DNA of 64,000 bases from DAOUBP01 sp964474695 (GCA_964474695.1 CAYYTK010000006.1:110564-174563), one strand, 5' to 3'. Positions 1 through 8,595 are shown, counted from the first letter of the stretch. Program-made: numbers and translations. Notes: generated by a model from the sequence alone, not told the origin.

Positions 1-1703
1 ATCGCGCACCCGTCCGCCCGCATATCACTCCCGCCGCACAGCACACCCGTCTCCGGGTCTCGTAGGATGATCTGTCCGCGGCCGAAAAGTGCGCGCTCGT
101 GGCCGGCCACGACATCGACAGGATGTCCCATCTCGGCCAGGGCCGTCACCGTCGCGGCCGGGATGCCCTCTTCCAGGCTCACGCGGCCCGCGGCTGTGCC
201 GCTGTTGATACAAAAGCGCGGTCGGTCAAGCGCTGCCTGTGGATCAAGCCGGTCGTCAGCCAGCGCCAGCACCACCTGCGCGTGGCCCTGGGGCTGCATA
301 AAGCCGCCCATGACACCGAAGGAGGCGATAAGTAGATTGGTAGATTGGGAATTGATGGAACCGTCCACCAATCTACCATCTACCACTCCACCGTCCCGGG
401 TGATCATCGCTGGGATGATCGTGTGGTAGGGCCGCTTGCCGGGCGCGAGCGCGTTCGGGTGCCCCGGTTCCAGGCTGAAATTGTGACCGCGGTTCTGCAG
501 GCTGAAGCCCCAGCCGGACGGCACGATGCCGGTGCCGAATCCCATATAGTTGCTGTTGATGAAGGAGCAGGCATTGCCTTGTTCGTCCACGACGCTGAAG
601 TAGACCGTATCGGAGCCGGCGACCGGGGCGCCGCGACGTTGGTCGAGGGTGGTGTGTGCCGGATCGATCAGCCCTCGACGTTCGGCGGCATACTCCTTCG
701 AGAGTAACTGGTCGATTGGTATGTCGGCAAACTGGGGATCGGCGACATACCAGCGCGTATCGGCGAAGGCCAGGCGCATCGCCTCGATCTCAAGGTGTAG
801 TCGTTCGGGTGCCAGGGGTTCGCGGCCGGCGAGGTCGAAGCCCTCCAGGATGTTCAGCGCCAACAGCGCGGCCAACCCCTGGCCGTTCGGCGGGCATTCC
901 CAGATGCGCAAGCCGCGGTAGGTTGTGCTGATCGGCTCGTCCCAGGTGCTGGTGTGCGCCGCCAGATCCTCGACCGTCAGGCAGCCGCCCGCGGCCTGTA
1001 CGGCGGCTGCGATCGCTTCGGCGATGCGCCCCTGGTAATAGGCGGCCTTGCCGCCCTCGGCCACGGCGCGCAGGGTGCGGGCCAGGCCGGGATTCCGAAA
1101 CACCTCGCCGGGCTTGGGCGCGCGGCCATCGATCGTCAGTTCCCGGCCGCCGGCTGCCTGGCGCAACTGCCGTTCGGCCCCGCGCGCCCAGAAGTAAGCG
1201 GTGATGGGTGCGACCGGGAAGCCCTCCTCTGCCAGGCGAATGGCCGGCGCGAGGACGCGGCTCAGCGGCAGGCGGCCGTGGCGCTCGACCAGGTCGCACC
1301 AGCCCGCGCACGCACCGGGCACGGTGATCGTGTAAGGATGGTAGGGGGGCAGTTCCACGCCGCACCCGGCGGCGCCGAATCCCTCGCGTTGCAGCCGTTC
1401 CAATGTCAGCGCGGCCGGCGCGCGGCCCGATCCGTTCAGCGCGGTGATCTTCCCGTTGGCGGCCTCCGGCGTTACCGGCGGAGCAGCCTCGTAGAACAGC
1501 GCAAAGCAGTCGCCGCCGATGCCGGTGGAGGTGGGCTCGGTCACGTTCAGGGCCGCGGCGGTCGCGACCGCGGCATCGGCCGCGTTGCCGCCTGCGGCCA
1601 GGATCTCCAGCCCGGCAGCCGCAGCTAACGGCTGCGATGCCGCCACCATGCCGCGGCGGCCGTAGACGGGCGAGCGGCGGGACGCGAAAATCAGCTCAGA
1701 CAT
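1..1703 (-). CDS. ggt: Gamma-glutamyltranspeptidase, 3' end beyond window
   Basis: Ntn-hydrolase that cleaves gamma-glutamyl bonds of glutathione and related compounds, usually exported. The frame is open from ATG at 1703 to the window edge (567 codons seen; the family is about 530-580). The N-terminal GGNAADAAVA and GIGGDCF motifs are typical. The autoprocessing and catalytic Thr is Thr366 in DTVYFSVVD, followed by the N-S-N-Y-M-G-F-G-T-G segment. No export signal is obvious at the chosen start. A stretch at residues about 437-458 (VVDGRLVDG...) is encoded by a copy of repeat A inserted in frame between the DGG and GVMGG segments. It is last in a minus-strand run after the glycosyltransferase, 9 bp downstream of its stop. 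The family call is firm; the substrate is unknown. Confidence 0.9.
   Translation of the reverse strand, partial: MSELIFASRRSPVYGRRGMVAASQPLAAAAGLEILAAGGNAADAAVATAAALNVTEPTSTGIGGDCFALFYEAAPPVTPEAANGKITALNGSGRAPAALTLERLQREGFGAAGCGVELPPYHPYTITVPGACAGWCDLVERHGRLPLSRVLAPAIRLAEEGFPVAPITAYFWARGAERQLRQAAGGRELTIDGRAPKPGEVFRNPGLARTLRAVAEGGKAAYYQGRIAEAIAAAVQAAGGCLTVEDLAAHTSTWDEPISTTYRGLRIWECPPNGQGLAALLALNILEGFDLAGREPLAPERLHLEIEAMRLAFADTRWYVADPQFADIPIDQLLSKEYAAERRGLIDPAHTTLDQRRGAPVAGSDTVYFSVVDEQGNACSFINSNYMGFGTGIVPSGWGFSLQNRGHNFSLEPGHPNALAPGKRPYHTIIPAMITRDGGVVDGRLVDGSINSQSTNLLIASFGVMGGFMQPQGHAQVVLALADDRLDPQAALDRPRFCINSGTAAGRVSLEEGIPAATVTALAEMGHPVDVVAGHERALFGRGQIILRDPETGVLCGGSDMRADGCA
331..385. repeat. 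Repeat A copy 1, in frame inside ggt
   Basis: Inverted repeat of the AGATTGGT / ACCAATCT unit. The left arm is GTAGATTGGTAGATTGG (332-348) and the right arm CCAATCTACCATCTAC (368-383), complementary except for one missing base. It adds about 20 codons to the gamma-glutamyltranspeptidase without breaking the frame. Confidence 0.85.
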
Positions 1704-1712
1704 GTGAAAGCC

Positions 1713-3311
1713 TTACGGTTGAGGCACGTGGTAGATGCGTACTTCATATCCGCCATCGGTGAAGACCTTGACTTCCTCAAAGGTGCTGAAGAACGTTTCG
1801 TAACGTGCGATCGCAGGCGCGAACTGGACCGGGTCGGCATAGAAACGCCGGAACATGGTCTCGCTGAATACCAGGTAGTCGTACCCCTCGGTGACGTACC
1901 ACTCTGCCGGGTGATCGTTCAGCTTGTAAAAGCCCTGGACCACGAATTTCTGCGGGTCGATCCAGGGGGAATACGACTCGATGCCAATGCGCGATCCCGC
2001 TGGCAGGTTGTGCTCGATCCACTCGCGAGCCGTGTCGAGGCTATCCGGCTGCATGAGGCGCACCGTATCGCGGACGGTCCCGACCAGGGGAAAGATCAGT
2101 GCGACGACAAGAAGGGCAGCCGCGGCGTTTAGCTGGATGCCGGTGTAGCCAGAGGCCCGGGACGGCAGAAGGCTCACAAGCCAGTAGGCAGCCAGGACCG
2201 CGAAAAGGGGCAGAAGCGGCAGCGCCGTGCGTTCGAAGTGGACGGCGAATGCGCTGATGAAGAGCAGATAACTCAGAGATGTTATGGCAATTAAGAGCGC
2301 GCCGCGCGAACGCCGGAAAATGCCCCAAATGATCCCGGCGGCTGCCAGCAGCAGCATCGGACCTTCGGTCCGCCAGAAAAAACTCAGGTACCATGCCAAA
2401 GAGTTTCCGGCGTTCCCGGCATGGCCTCCGGTGTAATGGCGAACGTCGATCAGAGCGCCCTTGAGGAAGGTTTGGTAATCCAGTACGGCGAATGGTGTCG
2501 TCGCCACGAAGAGAATGAGGCTGACAACCCCGGCAGCGTACAGCCGCCAATCCTTGATCCCGCGCCAGCCCGAACGAAGAAAGTGCGCCAGGACGATTGC
2601 CAGGGCGAAGACCGCGGCGTTGTACTTGGTCCCTGCGGCCAGGCCGAGCGCCGCGCCAGCCAGGATGTAGTGGCGTGTTCGTCCCTCCTGGCAGACGCGC
2701 CACGCTGCCCAGGTGACAAGGGTTGTGAAAAAGGCGAGCGGTCCATCCGGGATCAGGAACCGGCTGTTGGCGACCAGGGTTGGCGACAAAGCTGCCCACA
2801 GACCCGCCAGCACGCCGCCAAAGGTAGAATGGGTGATCCGGCGTGCGAGATCGAAAGTCAGCGCCACCGTGGCGACGCCTAACACCGCGGAAAAGCAGCG
2901 TCCGCCGAGGAACAGCATCGGTAGGGTTGTCTTGCCGGACCCGCCGATGAGCAGCACGGGCTCCGCTAGATCGGCCAGGCTGCCGAATACGCCGAACAGC
3001 CGACCGATACCGTAGTACACCAGGTAGCCGAAGGCATTGATATAGTAGTAGAGCGATGGGTAAATGAAATCGTGTGGATTCGGATCGCCCGTCTTGACCA
3101 TCTTTAAGACCTGGACGACCCAGAACGGCTCATCGGGATGCTCGACGTAAGGCAGCCCGAAATTGATCCCCCACAGCCGCAGGCCAAGCGCAACGACCAG
3201 CACGCCCGCCAGGCACCACGACGCGCAGCGTGTCATGGGGTCGAGAAACGATCGAGCGACTGGCATCGCTGAAAAACGGTATCCGGTGTAGCCCCCAGCC
3301 CGGTCTGCCAT
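1713..3311 (-). CDS. Membrane glycosyltransferase, ArnT/PMT (GT39)-like
   Basis: Polytopic protein of 532 aa, probably a lipid-linked-sugar glycosyltransferase of the dolichyl-phosphate-mannose mannosyltransferase superfamily. After the first membrane segment (about residues 32-50) an acidic motif HPDEPFW lies in the first outer loop. This is typical of GT39/GT83 enzymes, where the Asp-Glu pair binds metal and sugar phosphate. About ten further hydrophobic segments follow, then a soluble C-terminal domain (about residues 430-532). The start has a good ribosome site (AAGGAG). It lies 18 bp downstream of the carbonic anhydrase. The acceptor cannot be told. Confidence 0.72.
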   Translation of the reverse strand: MADRAGGYTGYRFSAMPVARSFLDPMTRCASWCLAGVLVVALGLRLWGINFGLPYVEHPDEPFWVVQVLKMVKTGDPNPHDFIYPSLYYYINAFGYLVYYGIGRLFGVFGSLADLAEPVLLIGGSGKTTLPMLFLGGRCFSAVLGVATVALTFDLARRITHSTFGGVLAGLWAALSPTLVANSRFLIPDGPLAFFTTLVTWAAWRVCQEGRTRHYILAGAALGLAAGTKYNAAVFALAIVLAHFLRSGWRGIKDWRLYAAGVVSLILFVATTPFAVLDYQTFLKGALIDVRHYTGGHAGNAGNSLAWYLSFFWRTEGPMLLLAAAGIIWGIFRRSRGALLIAITSLSYLLFISAFAVHFERTALPLLPLFAVLAAYWLVSLLPSRASGYTGIQLNAAAALLVVALIFPLVGTVRDTVRLMQPDSLDTAREWIEHNLPAGSRIGIESYSPWIDPQKFVVQGFYKLNDHPAEWYVTEGYDYLVFSETMFRRFYADPVQFAPAIARYETFFSTFEEVKVFTDGGYEVRIYHVPQP

Positions 3312-3329
3312 ATCTCCTTCCTTACTACA

Positions 3330-3929
3330 CTACTCGCTGAGAAGGTTGACCTGCCCTGTCTCCAGCTCATAGCGCGCGCCAACGACCAGCAGCTTCTCGT
3401 CTGCGATCAACCGTGTCAGGATGGGCTGTGCCGCGCGAAGCTCTGCCACGGCCAGCTTGACATTGGCCGTAATTGCGCCGTCGATAACGGCGTCGACACT
3501 GCTTCTTCCGGAGGTTGCCGCTTGTTCAATGGCCGGCCGGATGCGCTCGATGATGCTGCCGATGTGCCCGGGCGCATGGCCGCCCTGGACCGCAGCGGTC
3601 ACTGCACCGCAACGGCTGTGTCCCAACACCATCACAACGCTCACGCCCAGGTGCTCGGCCGCGTATTCGACGCTCCCCAGCATCGCATCATCCAGCACAT
3701 TGCCGGCATCGCGGATCACAAACAGGTCGCCCAGGCCGCAGTCAAAGATGATCTCCGGCGGCACGCGCGAGTCGGAGCAGGTGATGATCGCGGCGAACGG
3801 CTCTTGCCCGTTGATGATTTCGGTCCGGCGATCGGTCGTCTGGTGCGGACGCGTCGGGTGTCCGTCCATAAAGCGCCGATTGCCTTCTAATAAGATTCCC
3901 AGAGCTTGGGCAGGATTCAGGGTTGTCAT
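3330..3929 (-). CDS. Beta-class carbonic anhydrase
   Basis: Interconverts CO2 and bicarbonate in the cytoplasm. At 199 aa it is full length for the beta class. The zinc ligands are Cys51 (in CSDSR, with Asp53 and Arg55 as the catalytic dyad), His104 and Cys107 (HSRCGA). It starts 5 bp after the nitroreductase stop, so the two are surely co-transcribed. Bicarbonate/CO2 balance fits a region rich in decarboxylating and carbamate chemistry, but that link is only contextual. Confidence 0.95.
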   Translation of the reverse strand: MTTLNPAQALGILLEGNRRFMDGHPTRPHQTTDRRTEIINGQEPFAAIITCSDSRVPPEIIFDCGLGDLFVIRDAGNVLDDAMLGSVEYAAEHLGVSVVMVLGHSRCGAVTAAVQGGHAPGHIGSIIERIRPAIEQAATSGRSSVDAVIDGAITANVKLAVAELRAAQPILTRLIADEKLLVVGARYELETGQVNLLSE

Positions 3930-3934
3930 CGCCG

Positions 3935-4534
3935 CTACCCCTTTTCGCCGATGATGAGATCAGTCAGGCGCCGCTTCGGCACATGATGGACCCCCTCGGC
4001 GTCGCGCCAGTACTTGATGTCGCCGTCCGGGCCGATCTCTTCAACGACCACTGTCTCCTTCGGCTTGCCGAGCGCCAGCACCACCAGGATTTCGTAGCGT
4101 TCGGGGATGGCCAACGCCTGGCGCAGTTGGTCGCGCTTCACCGAGCCGATGATGCAGCCGCCCAACCCGCGTTCCACTGCGCCCAGCAGGATGTTCTGCA
4201 CGGCCAGGCCATGATCGACGCCGACGTAGGCCGACAGGCTCAGCGCCGTATCGGCCAGGACAACGATATAGGCTGCCGGCCGTTCGCCCTCTTCCGGCCC
4301 GGGCCAATCCTTCAGGTAGCCGGCCCAAGCCAGCGTGGGGAAGATTTCAGCGTTGGTCTCCCGGTCGGTGCTGAGGATGTAACGCAGCGGTTGGCGGTTA
4401 GCCGCCGACGCCGACAGCCGCGCCAGGTCGACCAGCTCGCGCAGGGTCGCAATGGCGATGGGCGCGTCCTCATAGAAACGGCGATAGGTGCGATTCCGCG
4501 TCACGAGTGACGGCAACACCAGGTCTTTCAGCAT
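3935..4534 (-). CDS. Nitroreductase-family flavoprotein
   Basis: Predicted FMN-dependent NAD(P)H oxidoreductase of 199 aa. It has the N-terminal R-x-Y-R-R-F motif, the S-A-S-A-A-N-R-Q-P-L flavin-binding stretch and the G-L-G-G-C-I-I-G-S segment typical of the nitroreductase fold. The start follows a GGAGG site. It is first in a minus run with carbonic anhydrase, glycosyltransferase and ggt, with a plausible promoter at 4569-4598. The substrate is unknown. Confidence 0.88.
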   Translation of the reverse strand: MLKDLVLPSLVTRNRTYRRFYEDAPIAIATLRELVDLARLSASAANRQPLRYILSTDRETNAEIFPTLAWAGYLKDWPGPEEGERPAAYIVVLADTALSLSAYVGVDHGLAVQNILLGAVERGLGGCIIGSVKRDQLRQALAIPERYEILVVLALGKPKETVVVEEIGPDGDIKYWRDAEGVHHVPKRRLTDLIIGEKG

Positions 4535-4568
4535 ATGGCGCCTCCGGAGGTAAGTTTAGGTGGGCGTT

Positions 4569-4598
4569 ATCATAACATAGCCCCGTGAGCCTTCACAA
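4569..4598 (-). promoter_or_regulatory. Candidate promoter for the nitroreductase run
   Basis: On the minus strand, TTGTGA (4593-4598), an 18-base spacer and TATGAT (4569-4574), about 35 bp upstream of the nitroreductase start. The spacer lies inside a perfect 16-bp dyad (4575-4614), so the promoter and the hairpin share sequence. Confidence 0.42.
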
Positions 4599-4614
4599 GC
4601 TCACGGGGCTATGT
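4575..4614. terminator. 16-bp perfect hairpin after the hydroxylase operon
   Basis: Arms ACATAGCCCCGTGAGC (4575-4590) and its exact complement (4599-4614) with an 8-base loop. There is no U-run on either side. It could end transcription of the long minus operon that stops at 4766, or act as an operator on the overlapping promoter. Confidence 0.45.
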
Positions 4615-4651
4615 AGAATGCGTTTAGCGTTGGAGGCAGAACTAAACGGAT

Positions 4652-4776
4652 CATCCTGAGCGGAACGGAGCCGCCCAGTCGTGCGGGCGGCGGAGTGCAG
4701 TCGAAGGATGCGGCTCTGCCCGATGGCCGCTGCGCACCCTTCGACTGCGCACTGCGGTGCTCCGCTCAGGGTGCTT
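4652..4776. repeat. Repeat G: nested inverted repeat
   Basis: Two nested pairs of arms: ATCCTGAGCGGA near 4653 with TCCGCTCAGGGT near 4761, and TGCAGTCGAAGG near 4696 with CCTTCGACTGCG near 4738. The stop codon of the molybdopterin subunit (4766-4768) lies in the right arm, so the element supplies the end of that gene. Confidence 0.7.
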
Positions 4777-7123
4777 GTTTACCCTGCAGCCCGCGCCACA
4801 CCCGCTCGGGCGTCAGCGGGAACTCGTCGAAGCGCACCCCGGTCGCGTCATAGACCGCGGCGCAGACGGCGGCTGCCGCGGGTAGGTAGGGCATCTCCCC
4901 CATGCCGCGCGCGCCGAACGGGCCGTTGGGATCGGGCACCTCGACGATCAGTGCATCCATCTGATCCGGCACATCCAGCACGGTCGGGATCAGGTAGGTG
5001 CTGAGTTTGTCGGTGAGCACCCGTCCCTCCCGCGTCTTCCACTCCTCCTGGATCGCGTACCCCAATGCCTGCACTGCCGCGCCCTCGATCTGGCCCGTCA
5101 CCTGCTGTGGATTGATGGCCTGGCCCACGTCATCGGCGCTGATGAAGCGCTCCACCTTGACTTGCCCGGTTTCGGTGTCGACGGCCACGAACGCCACCTG
5201 GGCTACGTAGCCGTACGCGAAATTGGGCTTCCCCTGGCCGGTATCGTGATCCAGCGGCGTAGTCTTGGGGGCCAGGTAGACGTATTCACCGATGGCCGGC
5301 CGCTCTTCGTTCCGCCAGGCTGCCAGCGCCTTCTCGGCGGCCCCGCGCACCGCGTTGCCGCTCATGTAGGTGAGTCGCGAAGCGGATGCACTGCCTGAGC
5401 TGCCCATCTGCGCCGTGTCGGATGCGATCACCTTCACCCGCCCAAACGGCACCTCCAGCACCTCGGCAGCCACCTGCGCGATGATGGTATGATTGCCCTG
5501 GCCGCAGTCCGCCCCGGCAAAGTAAACCACCGCCTCTGCGATCTCGCTCCCGCCGCGCGCCTCCACGCGGGCGTAACTGTTCTCCTGGTAGCCGAACGAG
5601 AAGCCGACGTTCTTGAAGCCCGCCGCAAAGCCGATGCCGCGGGCGATCTGCGGATCGCTTGCGTGTTGCGCATTGCGTGTTGCGTGATTCGCTGATTCGC
5701 TGATTCGCTGATTCGTTGATTCGCCGTTTCGCTGATTCGCAGGCCTGTGCCAATGCCGCGGCATGCATGCCGCTTCATCCTGTGTCCATCCGGCAGCTTT
5801 CGCGGCCGTGATGATGGTCTTGGTCAAGCCAACGCCGCCGGGGATAGGTGTGCCAACAATGAGCAGGCTCTCATCGGTCAGGATGTTCCGCAGCCGGATC
5901 TCAACCGGGTCGAGGCCTAAGGCTTCGGCCAGTTTATCCATCTGGCTTTCGGCCGCGAAGTGGCCCTGGGGTCCGCCGAAGCCGCGGAACGCCGCGCCTG
6001 GCACGTGGTTGGTGTAGACGGCGTAGGTGTCCACCGCAGCATTCGGGATGTCATACGGCCCCGTGCAGGTCAGGGTGGTGTTGCCCAACACCTTGTTGCT
6101 GGTGTACATGTAGGCCCCGCCATCGGCGATGACCTTGACCTCGACGGCGGTCAGCCTGCCATCACGCTTCGCGCCCCAGCGGGTGTAGATCTTCATGGCG
6201 TGGCGTTTGCCGTGGCCGATGATCGATTCTTCGCGGCTCCAGATCGTCTTGATCGGTCGCCTGATGCCGCGCTGCGCCAGCCGCCAGACTGCCAGCGCCA
6301 GGGTGATCTGAACCGACATGTCCTCGCGGCCGCCGAACGCACCGCCGATGGCCGGATAGATCACGCGCACCTGTTCCTTGGGGATGCCCAGCGCGTGCGC
6401 GATCTGTCCTTGATCCTCGTGGGTCCATTGGCCCGCAACCTCGACCGTGATGCGTCCTGCGTCATCCAGATAGGCCACACCGGCCTCGGGCTGGAGGTAA
6501 GCGTGTTCTTGCACCGGGGTCTGATAGACCCCCTCGATGATGACGCCGCCTTCGTCGGCAGCCTCCCGGAAGCCCGCCTCGACATCGCCCTTGCGGATGC
6601 GATACGCATAGCACACGTTATTCGCGCTGTGCGGATGGAGTTGATAGGGCACTGGCCGCGCAGGATCGGCCGCGCTTAATCCGCCGGCCAACGACGGCGC
6701 AGCTTCCTCGGGGTCGAGCACGACCGGCAGATCCTCCCACTCGATCCGGATCAGCTTGCAGGCCGCGCGTGCCTGTGTTTCGGTCTCTGCCACCACCAGC
6801 GCCACCTGGTCCCCCACAAAGCGGGCCACGTCGGCGCCAGGCTTGTCCGAGCCGGGGCCGCAGAGCACCGGCTGGTCCTTGATCTGCAGGCCATATTCGT
6901 TCACCGGCACATCTTTGGATGTGAACACCGCCACGACGCCAGGGGCGGTTTCGGCCGCAGCCGTCTCGATGCTGAGGACGCGCGCATGCGGCCGTCCGGC
7001 GAACAGCGTCGCCATATGCAACATGTCCGGGTAGACGATATCCCCGGGGTAAAGCGTCTTCCCGGTCACCTTGCCGGGCGCATCGATGCGGACAGCATTC
7101 TTGCCTACCATGTGGTAACTCAT
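4766..7123 (-). CDS. Xanthine dehydrogenase-type hydroxylase, molybdopterin subunit (locus 1)
   Basis: Large subunit (785 aa) of a molybdenum hydroxylase of the xanthine dehydrogenase/aldehyde oxidase family, which hydroxylates purines or similar heterocycles. Visible marks are GGAFGGRED, the R-G-F-G-G-P-Q-G loop and the C-terminal G-M-G-E motif carrying the catalytic Glu. The start at 7123 follows GGGAGG and overlaps the upstream stop as ATGA. Residues about 462-495 (N-Q-R-I-S-E-S-A-N ... D-P-Q-I-A-R) have no counterpart in the paralogue at 23894 and are encoded by repeats B and C, inserted in frame before the conserved R-G-I-G-x-A. The neighbours (SsnA, YgfK, fused FAD/Fe-S subunit) resemble the E. 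coli ygfK-ssnA-ygfM-xdhD cluster. The exact substrate is not shown by the sequence. Confidence 0.9.
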   Translation of the reverse strand: MSYHMVGKNAVRIDAPGKVTGKTLYPGDIVYPDMLHMATLFAGRPHARVLSIETAAAETAPGVVAVFTSKDVPVNEYGLQIKDQPVLCGPGSDKPGADVARFVGDQVALVVAETETQARAACKLIRIEWEDLPVVLDPEEAAPSLAGGLSAADPARPVPYQLHPHSANNVCYAYRIRKGDVEAGFREAADEGGVIIEGVYQTPVQEHAYLQPEAGVAYLDDAGRITVEVAGQWTHEDQGQIAHALGIPKEQVRVIYPAIGGAFGGREDMSVQITLALAVWRLAQRGIRRPIKTIWSREESIIGHGKRHAMKIYTRWGAKRDGRLTAVEVKVIADGGAYMYTSNKVLGNTTLTCTGPYDIPNAAVDTYAVYTNHVPGAAFRGFGGPQGHFAAESQMDKLAEALGLDPVEIRLRNILTDESLLIVGTPIPGGVGLTKTIITAAKAAGWTQDEAACMPRHWHRPANQRNGESTNQRISESANHATRNAQHASDPQIARGIGFAAGFKNVGFSFGYQENSYARVEARGGSEIAEAVVYFAGADCGQGNHTIIAQVAAEVLEVPFGRVKVIASDTAQMGSSGSASASRLTYMSGNAVRGAAEKALAAWRNEERPAIGEYVYLAPKTTPLDHDTGQGKPNFAYGYVAQVAFVAVDTETGQVKVERFISADDVGQAINPQQVTGQIEGAAVQALGYAIQEEWKTREGRVLTDKLSTYLIPTVLDVPDQMDALIVEVPDPNGPFGARGMGEMPYLPAAAAVCAAVYDATGVRFDEFPLTPERVWRGLQGKQAP
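5643..5684. repeat. Repeat C copy 1, inside the molybdopterin subunit
   Basis: GCGATCTGCGGATCGC followed by a TTGCGTGTTGCG-type tail, in frame within the coding sequence. Read on the minus strand it helps encode N-A-Q-H-A-S-D-P-Q-I-A-R. Closely similar copies lie at 8481, 54375 and 55611. Confidence 0.8.
5685..5740. repeat. Repeat B copy 1: tandem GATTCGCT array
   Basis: Tandem 8-bp units (GATTCGCT and GATTCGTT variants) joined directly to repeat C. Read on the minus strand the array encodes the N-Q-R-I-S-E-S periodic peptide inside the molybdopterin subunit. Confidence 0.85.
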
Positions 7124-8577
7124 TGGTGTGCCTCCCTTCCCACTGTCGCGCGCTCGATCGCCTCCAGGATCTTGTAGTACCCCGTGCAGCGGCACAGGTT
7201 GCCGGTGAGCGCCTGTTTGATCTGGTCGGCGGTAGGCTGCGGGTATTCTTCGAGCAGATTTGCAGCCGACATCAGGATGCCGGGGGTGCAGTAGCCGCAC
7301 TGGACGGCCGCAGCGTCGATGAAAGCCTGTTGAATCGGATGGAGTTGGCCTGCTGTCGCCGCCAATCCTTCCACCGTGACAACCTCGCAACCTTCGGCCC
7401 GCTCTGCCGGCACCAGGCAGCTCATCACCGCCACGCCATCCAGCCAGACCGTGCACGCGCCGCATTCGCCCTCGGCGCAGCCTTCTTTCGTCCCAGTCAG
7501 CCCGGCATCCTCCCGCAAGGCACGTAGCAGCGTCTTCCCGTGGGTGTTGGGTAGGCTGGTAGGCTTGCCGTTCAGGATCAGAGAGATCGGCGATTGGGGG
7601 TTGGAAACTGGTAGAGCTGCATTCGCTGATTCGTTGATTCGCTGATTCGCTTTCCCCTGCAACAACACCGGCTGCTCCGGCCAGCCCTCCCGTTCCGTGC
7701 CGTCGCGCAGTTGGCGCAAGGCACGGGCCGTGAGCACCCGCACCATGTCGCGGCGATAGTCGGCGCTGCCTCGGATGTCGGAAATGGGGCGGGCTGCGGC
7801 TGCGGTCAATTCCGCCGCGCGGTCGATGACCTCATCGGTAAGCCCCTTGTCGGCCAGGAAGGCTTCTGCCTCCCCCGCGCGTACGATGGTCGGTGCGACG
7901 GAGCCGAGAGCGATGCGGGCGCGTGATATATGGTCTTCAGCAAAGTCTACGATCACCGCGACATTCACGACGCTGATCGCCTGCGCCTGTCGCAGGCCGA
8001 GCTTCAGGAACGTGCCGCGCTCGGTCGGCTTGAGGGCCGGGACATTGATGCGAACGAGCATCTCGTCGGCCTGGAGCGCGGTCTTTCGGACGCCGCGGAA
8101 GAACTCGGCGCAGCTCAGGGTGCGCTCTCCCCGCGCGCTGCTGGCCAGGGTAAAGGTGGCGTCCATGGCCCACAGCGGCGCGATGGTGTCGTTGGCCGGG
8201 CTGGCGGTGATGCAGTTGCCGGCCACGGTGCCGCGGTTGCGGATTTGCGGCGCACCTACCAGCCAGCAGGCCCGTGCCAGCGGAAATGCATCGGCCACCG
8301 CATCGGGCATGCCTACCACCTGATTGTGGGTGACATTCGCGCCCAGGTGGAAGGCGCCGTTATTGCGTTCAATGGCGTCTAGCCCGGGGATGCGTGAGAC
8401 ATCGATAATCGTCTCCGGTGTCCGCACCCCGCGCTCGATCTCCAGGATCAGATCGGTGCCGCCCGCAATGAGACGGGCGGTCTGCGGATCGTTTGCGTGT
8501 TGCGGGCGATCTGCGGATCGCTTAAGCAGGTCCAACGCTTCAGCGATGCTGCCCGGCGCGTAATAGGTATGCCACAT
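7120..8577 (-). CDS. Fused FAD and 2Fe-2S subunit of the hydroxylase (locus 1)
   Basis: 485-aa electron-transfer subunit that passes electrons from the molybdenum site through two 2Fe-2S clusters to FAD. Residues 1-302 are the CO-dehydrogenase/xanthine-dehydrogenase FAD domain (AGGTDL, then G-T-V-A-G-N). Residues about 328-485 are the 2Fe-2S domains, with C-A-E-G-E-C-G-A-C, Q-C-G-Y-C-T-P-G and C-R-C-T-G. The order FAD then Fe-S in one chain is unusual: locus 2 at 26250-27637 keeps them as two overlapping genes. The linker (residues about 305-327) contains repeat B, and residues 19-36 near the N terminus contain repeat C. The stop overlaps the start of the molybdopterin subunit. Confidence 0.9.
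   Translation of the reverse strand: MWHTYYAPGSIAEALDLLKRSADRPQHANDPQTARLIAGGTDLILEIERGVRTPETIIDVSRIPGLDAIERNNGAFHLGANVTHNQVVGMPDAVADAFPLARACWLVGAPQIRNRGTVAGNCITASPANDTIAPLWAMDATFTLASSARGERTLSCAEFFRGVRKTALQADEMLVRINVPALKPTERGTFLKLGLRQAQAISVVNVAVIVDFAEDHISRARIALGSVAPTIVRAGEAEAFLADKGLTDEVIDRAAELTAAAARPISDIRGSADYRRDMVRVLTARALRQLRDGTEREGWPEQPVLLQGKANQRINESANAALPVSNPQSPISLILNGKPTSLPNTHGKTLLRALREDAGLTGTKEGCAEGECGACTVWLDGVAVMSCLVPAERAEGCEVVTVEGLAATAGQLHPIQQAFIDAAAVQCGYCTPGILMSAANLLEEYPQPTADQIKQALTGNLCRCTGYYKILEAIERATVGREAHQ
7621..7650. repeat. Repeat B copy 2, in the FAD/Fe-S linker
   Basis: Four GATTCGCT/GATTCGTT-type units in tandem. On the minus strand they encode A-N-Q-R-I-N-E-S-A-N (residues 309-320), exactly at the junction of the fused FAD and 2Fe-2S domains. 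Confidence 0.85.
8481..8522. repeat. Repeat C copy 2, near the N terminus of the FAD domain
   Basis: TCTGCGGATCG occurs twice (about 8481 and 8511) around GTTTGCGTGTTGCGGGCGA. On the minus strand it encodes A-D-R-P-Q-H-A-N-D-P-Q-T-A-R inside the FAD domain. The core matches the complement of the copy at 54375 with about two differences. Confidence 0.82.
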
Positions 8578-8595
8578 AATCGTCCTCTTATTAAC

